DNA of 49,710 nucleotides from an uncultured Oscillospiraceae bacterium (GTDB lineage: Bacteria > Bacillota > Clostridia > Oscillospirales > Oscillospiraceae): assembly GCA_934567115.1 (NCBI GenBank), contig CAKTJA010000001.1, positions 1-49,710 on the forward strand, in the 5' to 3' direction. The notes beneath the pieces were generated by a model that saw only the letters and a program-made list of their open reading frames with translations, did not search any database and had not been told where the DNA came from. Of this stretch, positions 1 to 8,773 are shown piece by piece. Every line of letters starts with the position of its first letter. The first letter of the stretch is position 1. A program made the position numbers and the translations under genes.

Positions 1-2
1 TC

Positions 3-443
3 AGCTTTGACGTGATCACGCCCTCGCCGAAGATCAAGCGTCTGATGGCGCTGGAGGACGGCGTGAAGGTCTACTGCTTCACCCGTGTGCGCAATGTGGA
101 CCGCAAGCCGCTGATCCTTGAGACGTCCTATTACCCGCAGCACATCTACCCGAATCTGACGCGCGAGCTGCTTGAGACGCACAGCTTTTACAGTCTTCTC
201 TATCATGTCGGCGTGATCCCCTCCTCGGCGGAGGACAGCTATGAGGCGGTGACGCTCGGCGACCGGGAGGCGGAGCTTCTCGGCTGTGCGCCCGGCGCGG
301 CCGCGTTCCACCATCAGCGGCGGACCACGATGGAAAACGGTCTGGTGTATGAATACACCTCCAGCTATATGCGCGGCGACCGTGTGCGGCTCGACGTGCT
401 CTTCCAGAAAAGCGGCACGAGCTTTACAAGAGTTGTGGACTGA
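3..443 (+). CDS. GntR-family regulator, C-terminal UTRA domain (5' end outside window)
   Basis: The reading frame is open from the window edge, so this is the 3' part of a longer gene. The roughly 147 visible residues resemble a UTRA effector-binding domain, the ligand-sensing half of HutC-subfamily GntR transcription factors. The pattern includes a Leu-Glu-Thr-Ser-Tyr-Tyr-Pro segment near residue 40 and a C-terminal Tyr-Thr-Ser-Ser-Tyr-x-Arg-Gly-Asp-Arg stretch. The DNA-binding winged helix would lie upstream of the window. A GTG at position 12 is in frame, but a start there would cut into the domain. A strong terminator follows at 554-583. The regulated genes cannot be told from this window. 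The family call is fairly sure; the ligand is unknown. Confidence 0.75.
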   Translation, partial: SFDVITPSPKIKRLMALEDGVKVYCFTRVRNVDRKPLILETSYYPQHIYPNLTRELLETHSFYSLLYHVGVIPSSAEDSYEAVTLGDREAELLGCAPGAAAFHHQRRTTMENGLVYEYTSSYMRGDRVRLDVLFQKSGTSFTRVVD

Positions 444-553
444 GCAAATGCGTGCAAAAAGGCCCTGTTTCGGCGCTTTTTGACGCAAAAATCCGGTAGC
501 AAACGTATGGAATATTTGCAATTCCTTATACGATCGGTTCGTGAAAAGGACGG

Positions 554-583
554 AAAAAGCAGGGAAAAATCCCTGCTTTTTTT
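554..583 (+). terminator. Rho-independent terminator after the GntR-type gene
   Basis: An 11-bp perfect stem AAAAAGCAGGG / CCCTGCTTTTT (554-564 and 571-581) closes a six-base loop and runs into a T tract. It ends the regulator gene and separates it from gap. Between it and the gap ribosome binding site (684-689) lies an AT-rich stretch with a TATAGT at 634-639 that could be a -10 element, but no convincing -35 is visible. Confidence 0.85.
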
Positions 584-699
584 GGCACGCAACCTGTATA
601 AAAGGGGATGCATAAACCGGATGAATATGGTACTATAGTAATATCATACAAGGCAGACTGCCGAAAAACCCACACAGGGATTCAGGAGGAAACGAAAGT

Positions 700-1767
700 A
701 TGGCGATCAAGGTTGGCATCAACGGCTTCGGCCGCATCGGACGAGTCGTTCTGCGCATCATGATGGAAAATCCGGAAAAATTTGACATCTGCGGCATCAA
801 TCTCCGCAAGGCGGATGTGGACTATATGGTTTACATGATCAAATACGATTCCGTGTTCCGCCAGTTCGGCGGCACTGTTGAGCGGGAGGATCAGAACCTT
901 ATCGTCAACGGCCACCGCATCCGCGTGTTCAGCGAGGCTGACGCCGCCATGATCCCGTGGGAAAGCTGCGGCGCGGAGTACATCATCGAATCCACCGGCG
1001 CCAACAACACCACGGAGAAGGCCTCCCGCCACTTCAAGGGCGGCGCGAAGAAGGTCATCATCACCGCGCCCGCCAAGGATGAGGCGACCCCCACCTTCGT
1101 CATGGGCGTGAACAACATGTACTATCGCAGCGACATGCGCGTGGTCTCCAACGCGAGCTGCACGACGAACTGCCTTGCTCCCCTCGCGAAGATCGTGCAT
1201 GAGGAGTTCGGCATCGAGCAGAGCCTGATGTCCACCATTCACGCCGCGACGAGCAAGCAGAAGCCCGTCGATTCCCGTGGCGGCAGCGACTGGCGCACCG
1301 GCCGCAGCGTTTTCAACAACATCATCCCCTCCTCCACCGGCGCGGCGAAGGCCGTCGGTCGCGTGATCCCGGAGCTGAAGGGAAAGATGACCGGCATGAG
1401 CTTCCGCGTTCCTACGTCGGACGTGTCCGTCGTCGATCTGACCGCGCACCTCAAGACCAGCACGACCTATGCCGATATCTGCTATGCGATCCGCCACGCG
1501 AGCGAGACGAACATGAAGGGCATCATCGGCTACACCGCCGATCAGGTCGTCTCCGCCGATCTGATCGCGAATCCCTGCCCCTGCATCTTCGACGAGACGG
1601 CGGGCATCATGCTCGACGACGACTTCGTCAAGCTCATCGCCTGGTACGACAACGAATACGGCTATTCCAACATGGTCGTCCGTCTGCTTGAGCACATGGT
1701 CGCCGTGGACCGCGGCGAGGTCCAGCCGGAAAAGCGCGAGATCCCGCAGGAGAGCGCCGCCAAGTAA
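700..1767 (+). CDS. gap: Glyceraldehyde-3-phosphate dehydrogenase, type I
   Basis: This 355-residue cytosolic glycolytic enzyme oxidises and phosphorylates glyceraldehyde 3-phosphate to 1,3-bisphosphoglycerate. The N-terminal dinucleotide fold starts with INGFGRIGR. The catalytic cysteine is Cys154 in ASCTTNC and the assisting histidine is His181 in IHAATSKQK. The [10 protein letters not shown] signature lies near the C-terminus. The start is fixed by AGGAGG at 684-689. At the end of the second beta strand, where NAD-specific enzymes read Asn-Asp-Leu, this protein reads Asn34-Leu35-Arg36, so the aspartate that normally contacts the adenosine ribose is missing. Cofactor preference may therefore be relaxed or shifted to NADP; this is inference. 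The gene is monocistronic, with its own terminator at 1837-1866, and marks the housekeeping flank of the locus. Confidence 0.97.
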   Translation: MAIKVGINGFGRIGRVVLRIMMENPEKFDICGINLRKADVDYMVYMIKYDSVFRQFGGTVEREDQNLIVNGHRIRVFSEADAAMIPWESCGAEYIIESTGANNTTEKASRHFKGGAKKVIITAPAKDEATPTFVMGVNNMYYRSDMRVVSNASCTTNCLAPLAKIVHEEFGIEQSLMSTIHAATSKQKPVDSRGGSDWRTGRSVFNNIIPSSTGAAKAVGRVIPELKGKMTGMSFRVPTSDVSVVDLTAHLKTSTTYADICYAIRHASETNMKGIIGYTADQVVSADLIANPCPCIFDETAGIMLDDDFVKLIAWYDNEYGYSNMVVRLLEHMVAVDRGEVQPEKREIPQESAAK

Positions 1768-1836
1768 TTGCGTGATTTGCTTCGACAAGCGCAGCCGATA
1801 TGCGTCGGCGGCACGCCTGTCACGATCCATAAACCG

Positions 1837-1866
1837 AGGCCCGGGTCATTCGACCCGGGCCTTTTT
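1837..1866 (+). terminator. Rho-independent terminator of gap
   Basis: An 11-bp perfect stem AGGCCCGGGTC / GACCCGGGCCT with a four-base loop (1848-1851) is followed by TTTTT. It lies 69 bases after the gap stop codon. Confidence 0.92.
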
Positions 1867-1975
1867 ATTTCGCCGCGCTCTTCCCCGCCGATGCCGTAAG
1901 GCCAACCGTTTTCCGATAAAATATCACAAAAACAGCAGCTTATTCTGCATGAACGGTTGAAAAGGCATCAAAAAT

Positions 1976-2015
1976 GCAAAATCGGAGAACCGGGGCGATA
2001 TGCCCCGGTTCTCCG
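1976..2015 (-). terminator. Rho-independent terminator of the minus-strand SpoIIE operon
   Basis: A 14-bp perfect stem (1983-1996 with 2002-2015) and a five-base loop are followed, on the minus strand, by ATTTTGC. It lies 33 bases past the stop of the phosphatase gene and faces the gap terminator, so the two converging units are separately insulated. Confidence 0.88.
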
Positions 2016-2048
2016 CGTAATGGCATTCCGTCCCTCCGCAGCCCCTTC

Positions 2049-4610
2049 TCACATCAGCTTGCGGATCGTCAGGATATTCTCTCCGTTTTCGTAGGCGTAG
2101 CGCACATCGTCCATGCTGTTCTTCACCATGTAGATGCCCAGTCCTCCGATCTGCCGCTCCCCTGCGGACAGGGTCACGTCCGCATCCGTTTTGCTCAGCG
2201 GATCGAAGGGCTTGCCCCGGTCGCGGAACTCGATCGTCAGCGCCGGCGGATCGTACTCCTCCCTGCACCGGATCACCGCCGGACCTTCGCCGGGCGCGTA
2301 CGCGTAGCTGGCGATGTTGACGAACAGCTCCTCCACGGCAATCTGGATCTGAATGCGGGTCTCCGCCGGGCAGGAGAGCCTGTCAAGCGCCTCCTCCACG
2401 AACTGCTGCACCTCGTCAAGCCGCTCGCGCTCAGCAGGGATGGTCAGGGTGCGCCCATCCTCATCCGGTCCGCGATAGGTGATGCCCAGCATGGTGATAT
2501 CGTCCGCCTGCTCGGCGCCGTCGGCAAACTGCTCCAGTGCGGCGCGGACATAGGGCAGAAGCTCGGTCACCCGAAGCGTCTGGCCCTCCTCGCTGTTGAG
2601 CGCGTCCCGGAGACGGTCCTCGCCGAAAAGCTCCTCCTTGGGGTTGAGTGCCTCCGTAACGCCGTCCGTGTACAGGAAAAGCGTGTCTCCGTCGTTCAGC
2701 TCCAGCCGGCTGCTTTCGTAGCGCATCCCCTCAAGCCCCGCCAGCACAAAGCCGGGGTCCATCTTCAGATATTCGTAGGTCCCTCCCTTGCGGCGCAGCA
2801 GCGGCGCGTTGTGGCCGGCGTTCACATAGGTGAAGCCGCCGGTCTCAAGGTCCAGAAGCCCCATAAAGGCCGTGACGAACAGCCCCTCGCCGTTGTTTTC
2901 GCAAAGCTGGTCGTTTGCCCGGTCGAACACCTGCGCAAGCGGGTCGCCCGTAAGCGCCTGATTCTTTATGATGGTCTTGGCAATGACCATGAACAGCGCT
3001 GCGGGCACGCCCTTTCCCGATACGTCCGCCATCACGACGGCAAGGTGCGTCTCGTCCACCATGAAGAAATCGTAGAAATCGCCGCCGACCTCCTTCGCCG
3101 GGTCCATGCTGGCAAAAATGTCAAACTCCCTCCGGTCGGGAAACGCCGGGAAAATGTTGGGCAGCATATCGCGCTGGATCTGCGTGGCAACGTTCAGCTC
3201 CGCGCCGATGCGCTCCTTCTCCGCCGTCACGGCGGTCAGATCGTGGATGTACGTTTTCAGGCTTGCGGTCATGCTGTTGAAGGCGTCCGCCAGCGCCTCA
3301 ATCTCGTCGTTCGTTTTCACTTCTATGCTGACGTCCAGCTTCCCGCCGCTGATGCTCTCGACCTCCTCCGTCAGGTGAGACAGAGGGCTGGTGATGCGCC
3401 CGGCGATGGTTCGCCCGAAGAAGACTGCGGCAACCGCCGTCGCGGCCGTGACCGCAGCAAAGACGGCCAGCATCGCGAAGATGATCCCGCTGATCCTCTC
3501 GCCCGCTCCGTCAGCCAGCGCGGCGATCCTCTGCTGTCCCTCCTGCGCGGGCAGAAGCACCTCGTCCACGTCCAGCACCGTGACCACCGTCCACGGAATA
3601 TCGCTCATCGGCGCGTAGGCCATGTAGACCGCCTTCCCGTTCAGCTCCGCCTGTACGACGCCGCTTTCCCCGGAGGCGATGCCCCGCGCGACGTCTCGAA
3701 CGGACTCGGACTCGACGTTCATCAGGTTCCACGAGCCGATGACGTGTCCCTCGTCGTCTATCGTCAGGTCCCGGGACATGATGACCTGCCCGCTTCGATC
3801 GACCACAAAGGCATAGCCGCTTTTGCCGATGGTCAGCGCCGTGGCGGACTCGCCGATGTCGTCAAGGGTGGAGCCGATGGAGACGACCGCGCGAAGCGCG
3901 CCGTCCGGACCGTACACCGGCTTCCCGCAGGTCACCGCAAGTCCGCGCCCGTACGCGTCCTCAAACACCTGCGACCATGTCAGCTCTCCGCTGTCCGCCG
4001 CCATGCGGTACCACGAGCGCTCCACCGGGTCAAGGTGGCCCATCGAGGTCTTCAGCCCGGAGTTCTCGTCGCACATGATGATGAAGCCGCTCTCCGTGCC
4101 GATCTGCGTGGTACCGGCCCCCTCCAGATAGCGGCTCACCCCGTTCATCTGGACGGTCAGGTTCCCGATCAGGCCCACCTCGTCCGCCGCAGCCTGCGGG
4201 CTTGTGCGCTCGGCGTAGACGATCTGCGCGACGTAAGTGCCCTGATTCGCAGCGTCCGGCGGCTGTACGCCGATCCGTCCGAACGCGTGCGGCGCCGCGT
4301 ACAGCTCCTCCGCCGTCACCGTGAGGATATCGACCTGGCTCATAATGCTCTGTATCCTCGCGCCCACCGTCTCCGCCGTCGCGGCCGCCTGTGCGCTGAG
4401 CTGGTCCATCGCCTCATTTTCCAAAATCGCGCGGCTGTCCTCAGCCGCCTGTGCGCCCATGTCGCCGGTGATCTGCAGCGTCTGGTTCTTCATGCGCAGC
4501 AGTCCCAGCACGGACGCGGCGCACAAAATCGCGACGGACAGCAGCGCGACCGCCGTCATGGACCGGGCGATCCGGGTCCGAATGCTGTTTCTCTTTACCT
4601 TCTCTCGCAT
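2049..4610 (-). CDS. Membrane dCache-HAMP-SpoIIE (PP2C) phosphatase with C-terminal RsbW-like ATPase domain
   Basis: This 853-residue membrane signalling protein has, in order, a TM helix (about 17-37), an extracellular dCache-like sensor (about 40-370), a second TM helix (about 375-400), a HAMP linker, a SpoIIE/RsbU-type PP2C phosphatase (about 470-690) and a HATPase_c_2 domain (about 715-853). The phosphatase metal-binding aspartates sit in GGDFYDFF, ADVSGKGVPAALFM, DGVTEA and ADDITML. The ATPase domain keeps the N-box Asn (EELFVNIASYAY), a DRGKPFDP box and GGLGIYMV, so it looks active. Family knowledge suggests it dephosphorylates a STAS antagonist such as the one at 19747-20046, and its kinase domain may do the reverse. 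GGAGG precedes the ATG. It overlaps the upstream gene by 16 bases and is the last gene of the operon. Confidence 0.93.
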   Translation of the reverse strand: MREKVKRNSIRTRIARSMTAVALLSVAILCAASVLGLLRMKNQTLQITGDMGAQAAEDSRAILENEAMDQLSAQAAATAETVGARIQSIMSQVDILTVTAEELYAAPHAFGRIGVQPPDAANQGTYVAQIVYAERTSPQAAADEVGLIGNLTVQMNGVSRYLEGAGTTQIGTESGFIIMCDENSGLKTSMGHLDPVERSWYRMAADSGELTWSQVFEDAYGRGLAVTCGKPVYGPDGALRAVVSIGSTLDDIGESATALTIGKSGYAFVVDRSGQVIMSRDLTIDDEGHVIGSWNLMNVESESVRDVARGIASGESGVVQAELNGKAVYMAYAPMSDIPWTVVTVLDVDEVLLPAQEGQQRIAALADGAGERISGIIFAMLAVFAAVTAATAVAAVFFGRTIAGRITSPLSHLTEEVESISGGKLDVSIEVKTNDEIEALADAFNSMTASLKTYIHDLTAVTAEKERIGAELNVATQIQRDMLPNIFPAFPDRREFDIFASMDPAKEVGGDFYDFFMVDETHLAVVMADVSGKGVPAALFMVIAKTIIKNQALTGDPLAQVFDRANDQLCENNGEGLFVTAFMGLLDLETGGFTYVNAGHNAPLLRRKGGTYEYLKMDPGFVLAGLEGMRYESSRLELNDGDTLFLYTDGVTEALNPKEELFGEDRLRDALNSEEGQTLRVTELLPYVRAALEQFADGAEQADDITMLGITYRGPDEDGRTLTIPAERERLDEVQQFVEEALDRLSCPAETRIQIQIAVEELFVNIASYAYAPGEGPAVIRCREEYDPPALTIEFRDRGKPFDPLSKTDADVTLSAGERQIGGLGIYMVKNSMDDVRYAYENGENILTIRKLM

Positions 4611-5614
4611 AGCTGCCTCCTGATCTGCTCCATAAAGGGAGCGTATTCCGAAATATGGGGGATGCCGTCCAGCAGGACCGGCGTGCGCAGTGGGTGATGC
4701 AGGATCATATAATCGCCGTCCCGCGCGCAGGGCAGAAAGCCGGTGAAGAAAAAGCCCTGCTCACGCGCCGCCGCATAAGCCGCGCCGCTGCCCGGACGGC
4801 AGAGGTTCAGATAGAGGTTGACCGTCTGACCGGGCCGTTCCTCCACCTCCGCGAGACAGGCGGACAGCCGGTCGGAAAAGCCCTCGCCGCAGGTCCTGCC
4901 CCAGAGGGAGAGCGTCGCGTGGCGCGCGTCCTCCTCCCTGTCCCACACGTCCTGTCCGCCAAGCGTTCCCGCCGCGCCGTGCAGCTCCCTTTCGCAGCCG
5001 AGCAGCCGGTACGTCTCCTCCGCCAGCGGGCGAAGCTCCTCCGGAAGCCAGACGCGCTCCGCGCTGCCGCCCGTTCCCTGCCGCCTTACCGCGACCGACT
5101 GCGGGATCTTGGCGTAGGAGCCGTTTTGAAAATGATAACGGAACAGCGCCTTATCGAACACGTTGAGCAGAAAGCCGCAGGCCGTGAAGCCCATTCCCTT
5201 CAGCGTCTTCTGCGAGATCAGGTGGCAGCCCAGCGCGCGGGCAAACTGCCCGGTCAGCGCAAGCTCCTCCGCACGGCGCATCGCGTGAAGCGCAAGCGGA
5301 AGCGCAAGCCCATAGCCGTTGCAGGAGCGCATGATCACCTGACAGGCGATCTCCGCCATGCCGGGAAAATGCTCCGACAGCTCGCATGCGGTGATGCCGG
5401 CAAGCGTCCCGCCGTCGGTCTCCGCCACGGAAAAGAGCATTTTCCCGCTCTCCTCATGCTCCAGAACGCCCTGCTCCGTGTACAGAAACGGCTTTACGTA
5501 GGTATCGCCGTACGCGTCCCGAATACAGGCGATGATGCCGGGCGCGTCCGTCGGAAGAAAGGGGCGGATCGAAAACTCCCGCGTCTGCCCCGTGGTGTGA
5601 TTTTGCAAAAGCAT
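4595..5614 (-). CDS. GNAT-like acetyltransferase, two-domain
   Basis: This 339-residue protein begins with a GNAT-like segment: Ile-Arg-Pro-Phe near residue 16, then Asp-Ala-Pro-Gly-Ile-Ile-Ala-Cys-Ile. A second part follows that reads like a diverged repeat and includes GFFFTGFLPCARDGDYMILH near residue 285. A clear acetyl-CoA pyrophosphate loop (Q/RxxGxG/A) is not evident, so activity is uncertain. It sits between the MATE-ATPase fusion and the SpoIIE phosphatase, starting 21 bases past the former's stop and overlapping the latter's start by 16 bases, so the three are probably co-expressed and may act in one signalling unit. The start has GGAGGAG upstream. The substrate is unknown. Confidence 0.7.
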   Translation of the reverse strand: MLLQNHTTGQTREFSIRPFLPTDAPGIIACIRDAYGDTYVKPFLYTEQGVLEHEESGKMLFSVAETDGGTLAGITACELSEHFPGMAEIACQVIMRSCNGYGLALPLALHAMRRAEELALTGQFARALGCHLISQKTLKGMGFTACGFLLNVFDKALFRYHFQNGSYAKIPQSVAVRRQGTGGSAERVWLPEELRPLAEETYRLLGCERELHGAAGTLGGQDVWDREEDARHATLSLWGRTCGEGFSDRLSACLAEVEERPGQTVNLYLNLCRPGSGAAYAAAREQGFFFTGFLPCARDGDYMILHHPLRTPVLLDGIPHISEYAPFMEQIRRQLCERR

Positions 5615-5635
5615 ATGCAGCGCTCCTCCGAATCA

Positions 5636-7465
5636 TCAAAGAATTACGGTCAGATTGTTTACGCCGAAGGTCGTCTTATAGTCCACCACCTTCGCCGCCG
5701 AAACGATCATCGCAATGCCGAGGCTGTCGTCCAGCCCCTCCAGAAGGCCGTCCAGCTCATCCGCGCTCCCGGCGGTCTCCGCCTTGCGGCGCTCGTAATA
5801 GTCGATCGGGTTAAAGGGTCTGCCCGAGCAGCGGATGCGCAGAACGATCGACGGCTCCTCCCCCGTGCCGGGCGCGATAAGAATGCGTACGTTGATGTCC
5901 CGGTCGCGCTCCTCCGGAAAGCAGTGCTCCTGTATGCTCACCAGCATCTCCTCAAGCGAGAGCGCGATCATCATCGACTGGCGCACGTCCAGTTCGTTTT
6001 CCGCGCAGAAGTCGGAGATCCGCTGGGACGCGTCCACGATCTCCGCCGGGTCGCTGCGGACGGAAAAGGCTATGTAGCGACCCTCCTCATACCGCCGCTC
6101 CAGCAGAAGCGGACCGTGCAGCGCCGGGTGGCGGCGGAGAAACACGATCAGCGCGGCGAGGAGCGCCAGCCACGCCAGCAGCTCCGCCGCGGTGAAGGAC
6201 AGCCATACGCCGGAGAGCCCCCAAACAGCGGAAAGCAGCCGCGCGGAGAGCACCGGGAACACGTACGCCCGGCACACCGTCAGCAGATTGGCAAGCCACG
6301 TCCTCTGCGCGGACAGATAGTAGTTCATCGCGACGGACGAGAGCATCGCGGGCGGCAGACTGAGCGCAAACAGCCGCACCGCCGGCACAGCCAGCGAAAG
6401 CGTCCGCGCGTCGGATATCCCGAACAGGCGGCAGAACGGCTCCGCCAGCGCGGCAAGCAGAACGGCTGCCGGAACGATAAGCCCCAGCCCCAGCTTCACC
6501 GCCTGTCCCTCGATCTGCCGCAGGCTCGCGCCGTCGCGCTCGCTGGTGAACACGCCCACAAAGGGGCCGGTGGTCTGCGTCAGGCCGTTGATGAGCACAA
6601 GCGAAAAATTTCCCGCCATGGAAACCACGCTGAACGCGGACAGGCCCTCCTGCGCGGCCAGCGCGGCGATCGTCAGATTCAGCGCCACCGTCCGCAGCAC
6701 GCTGCACAGATTGTTGAGCGCGGCAGGGCTGCCCGCTGTCAGCACCGCGGAAATATGGGGACGCACCGCCCGCACGGAGCAGAGCCGAAACGCGCTCTTC
6801 CTCCCCAGCAGAAAGCCCCAGCCTGCCAGCGCCGTGACCACGTTGGCGACGGTACAGCCCAGCGCAACGCCGGTCAGTCCCATATCCAGCGTAAGCACGC
6901 AGTACAGCTCCAGTCCGACGCTTGCGGCGGCGAGAAACAGAAAAAGCCCCATCGACAGCCGGTGCCGCCCCTCCAGCTTGAGCAGGAAATAGGGCGGATA
7001 CACCCCCGCGATCCCGATCCCGGCAAAGAGGTATACCGAAAGATACTGCCGCACCGGCTCGACAAGCGCGCCGTCCGCTCCGAGGAGCCGCGCCAGCTGC
7101 CCGGGGAACAGCGCGCCGAGCGCCGCGAGCAGCAGACTCACCCCCAGCGACAAAACCGCCGCCAGCGTGACGGCGGCGCTGCATCCCTCCCGGTCGTCCC
7201 GCCCCGTGCACCACGCAGCGAGCGAGGCCGCCCCCGCCCCCGCGAGAGAGCCGATGGTCGCAAAAACAAAGTAGACCGGGTTCACGATGCTCAGCACGGC
7301 AAGCGTCTCGTGACCGAGCAGATTCCCCGCGATCAGGCTGTTCGCAAGCGTGGACGCCATCACGCCGCCCACAGACAAAATCGCCGGCAGCAGCGCGCGG
7401 CGAAAGGTATTTGAAATAAACCGGCTGCTGTCGTGCAGACCGCCGGCAAGCTGCGTTTGAGACAT
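5636..7465 (-). CDS. MATE-family transporter fused to a degenerate HATPase domain
   Basis: Residues from about 15 to 450 form the dozen hydrophobic helices of a MATE/MatE polyspecific transporter, which normally exports organic cations in exchange for Na+ or H+. From about residue 465 to 609 a soluble domain resembles the RsbW/SpoIIAB ATPase fold. Its key boxes are eroded. The N-box reads SLEEMLVSIQEHC with Ser where the Mg-binding Asn should be, and the Asp-x-Gly-x-Pro-Phe box reads CSGRPFNP. The domain may thus bind a partner rather than phosphorylate it. GGAGG lies 7 bases before the ATG. It is the first gene of the operon, with a good promoter at 7647-7676. Fusion rather than frameshift is supported by one uninterrupted frame. 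Confidence 0.88.
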   Translation of the reverse strand: MSQTQLAGGLHDSSRFISNTFRRALLPAILSVGGVMASTLANSLIAGNLLGHETLAVLSIVNPVYFVFATIGSLAGAGAASLAAWCTGRDDREGCSAAVTLAAVLSLGVSLLLAALGALFPGQLARLLGADGALVEPVRQYLSVYLFAGIGIAGVYPPYFLLKLEGRHRLSMGLFLFLAAASVGLELYCVLTLDMGLTGVALGCTVANVVTALAGWGFLLGRKSAFRLCSVRAVRPHISAVLTAGSPAALNNLCSVLRTVALNLTIAALAAQEGLSAFSVVSMAGNFSLVLINGLTQTTGPFVGVFTSERDGASLRQIEGQAVKLGLGLIVPAAVLLAALAEPFCRLFGISDARTLSLAVPAVRLFALSLPPAMLSSVAMNYYLSAQRTWLANLLTVCRAYVFPVLSARLLSAVWGLSGVWLSFTAAELLAWLALLAALIVFLRRHPALHGPLLLERRYEEGRYIAFSVRSDPAEIVDASQRISDFCAENELDVRQSMMIALSLEEMLVSIQEHCFPEERDRDINVRILIAPGTGEEPSIVLRIRCSGRPFNPIDYYERRKAETAGSADELDGLLEGLDDSLGIAMIVSAAKVVDYKTTFGVNNLTVIL

Positions 7466-7646
7466 GAAAACCTCCGTTCACGGGGCGCTCTCCGCCCCGG
7501 ACATGCGGGGCAGCCCCGCTGAAGCTCCGCCCTCCCGGCCCCTTCGGGAGGCGCGCGCCGCCAGCCCCCGTCCATGCCCTCTGCGCCCTCCGCGCGGCGG
7601 ACCGGCGGGACGGCCCGAATCGTGGTGTAATAATCGCGGCACGGTC
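7466..7646 (-). other. GC-rich structured 5' leader of the MATE operon
   Basis: About 175 bases separate the promoter from the MATE start codon without a convincing gene. The stretch holds at least two short perfect hairpins: GCGGGG-CAG-CCCCGC at about 7505-7519 and CCTCCCG / CGGGAGG at 7531-7551. No known riboswitch was recognised, but the length and structure could allow regulation in the leader. Confidence 0.4.
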
Positions 7647-7676
7647 ATTATAGCATAGTTTGGGCAAAGCTGTAAA
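7647..7676 (-). promoter_or_regulatory. Sigma-70-type promoter for the MATE/GNAT/SpoIIE operon
   Basis: On the minus strand TTTACA (7671-7676) and TATAAT (7647-7652) are 18 bases apart, and TGC directly precedes the -10 as an extended -10. The 14 bases CGGTCATTATAGCA (plus-strand, 7642-7655) recur exactly at 18613-18626 in the response-regulator promoter. Confidence 0.75.
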
Positions 7677-7736
7677 CGCTTGTGGAAATTTCATCCGGTT
7701 TTTTAGAAAAAATTTAGAAAATCGCCGAACTTTCTG

Positions 7737-7745
7737 TGATATAAT
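7737..7745 (+). promoter_or_regulatory. Extended -10 promoter for the plus-strand cargo/ATPase operon
   Basis: TGA directly followed by TATAAT at 7740-7745 makes a full extended -10. The -35 region is poor (TTTAGA at 7713-7718 is too far upstream). The site lies in the only AT-rich patch of the divergent intergenic region and would leave a leader of about 160 bases before the first gene. It is divergent from the promoter at 7647-7676. Confidence 0.6.
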
Positions 7746-7912
7746 AAATTTGGTAAATTCAGGGGAGGGCGGCGCTCTCTCCGGACGCGGAACGCTCCCG
7801 CGCGAATGCGGGGCATACGCGCAAAATTTTTCCCTCCCGGGACCCCGCCCCGCGCCCGCGCGGAAAGCAGGACGGCGCGGCGAAGCCCCGGTCAAACTTT
7901 CGGAGGTACATG

Positions 7913-8755
7913 ATGGAACTCGGTTTTTTACCGGCACAGGACCCCGGCGTTTTCCGCCCTCTCCTGCTGCCGCGCGCCGCTGCCGCCCTGAGCGCGGGCG
8001 AACCGCTGACCGCCCTCGCCCTGACGGAGGGAACGCTGGCGGTCGGCGCCGCCGCCGGTTATCTGGACGGGCGCCGCTTTCTGCTGATCTCGCTGTACGT
8101 AGCCCCGGAGCACCGTCGTCAGGGCGGCGGACGCATGCTGGTGGAAAAGCTTGCGGAGCTTGCCCGCCCGTATGCGGACACGATGGAGGTTTCCTTCAAC
8201 GTCACATTGGAAGAGCATAAGACGCTCTCCCCCTTTCTGGAAAAGCTCGGCTTTACGGAGGCGGACGACCACGGAGAAAACATCTATCTCACCACGCTCG
8301 GTCAGGTGAACCACGCCTTTTTCTCCTCCTCCGCAAGATCCTTCGGCACGCCGCTCTCCGCACTCAGCGAGGGGACGATCTCCCTGATCGGCCGGGCCGC
8401 GCTGGCTGCGGACGCTCCGCTGCCCGAGGGGGGCGTCGCCTCCGCCGACCGCGAGCTGAGCATGGTCTTCCTCAGCGGGAGCGAGCCGCAGGCCTTCGTG
8501 CTCGTGGACAGCTCCTCCGATGCGCTGACGCTGACGGCGGCATGGTCCGTCAGCCATGATCCCGCCGTGCTGCCCTCCCTGCTGCGCTCCGCCATGACGC
8601 GCGCGCTGGAGAAGCACCCTCCGGAAACGCCGCTGTGCACACAGGCCATCAACCCCGCGTCCGCCGCGCTGGTGCAGAAGCTCCTTCCCGGAGCCGTTCC
8701 CATTTCCCACAGCTACACGCTCGTCCTGCATGCGGACGAAGTGGAAACCATTTGA
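7913..8755 (+). CDS. GNAT-family N-acetyltransferase
   Basis: The N-terminal half has a recognisable GNAT core: a hydrophobic strand ending LISLYVAPEHRRQGGGRML (about residues 59-77), in which Arg-Arg-Gln-Gly-Gly-Gly is the acetyl-CoA pyrophosphate-binding motif, followed by FLEKLGF near residue 104. The C-terminal half (about 130-280) is a second, weaker GNAT-like region without the motif. GGAGG at 7902-7906 is three bases from the ATG at 7910 and six from the one at 7913, so 7913 is the likelier start. It leads the operon that encodes the AAA+ ATPase and DUF4157 proteins. It might modify one of their products, but that is guesswork. The acceptor substrate is unknown. Confidence 0.8.
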   Translation: MELGFLPAQDPGVFRPLLLPRAAAALSAGEPLTALALTEGTLAVGAAAGYLDGRRFLLISLYVAPEHRRQGGGRMLVEKLAELARPYADTMEVSFNVTLEEHKTLSPFLEKLGFTEADDHGENIYLTTLGQVNHAFFSSSARSFGTPLSALSEGTISLIGRAALAADAPLPEGGVASADRELSMVFLSGSEPQAFVLVDSSSDALTLTAAWSVSHDPAVLPSLLRSAMTRALEKHPPETPLCTQAINPASAALVQKLLPGAVPISHSYTLVLHADEVETI

Positions 8756-8773
8756 TCACAGGAGGTCAGGATC

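Noticed and set aside
582..602. TTGGCA and TATAAA as a promoter for gap
   Set aside because: The two elements are only nine bases apart, too close for a sigma-70 promoter.
682..1830. 382-codon minus-strand frame opposite gap
   Set aside because: It is antisense to an unmistakable GAPDH and has no family match.
1974..4697. 907-codon open frame on the plus strand opposite the SpoIIE phosphatase gene
   Set aside because: It is antisense to a gene with clear domains, has an Arg/Leu/His-rich composition typical of the shadow frame of GC-rich DNA, and lacks a ribosome site. The same applies to the long plus-strand frames at 4655-7414, 15548-17044, 21032-23530, 23552-26407, 32363-33703, 33817-35655, 37334-39175, 38697-40493 and 41708-43282.
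6087..7937. 616-codon minus-strand frame overlapping the MATE gene
   Set aside because: It reads the same strand in another frame, gives low-complexity Arg/Ala/Gly protein and runs across the MATE promoter region.
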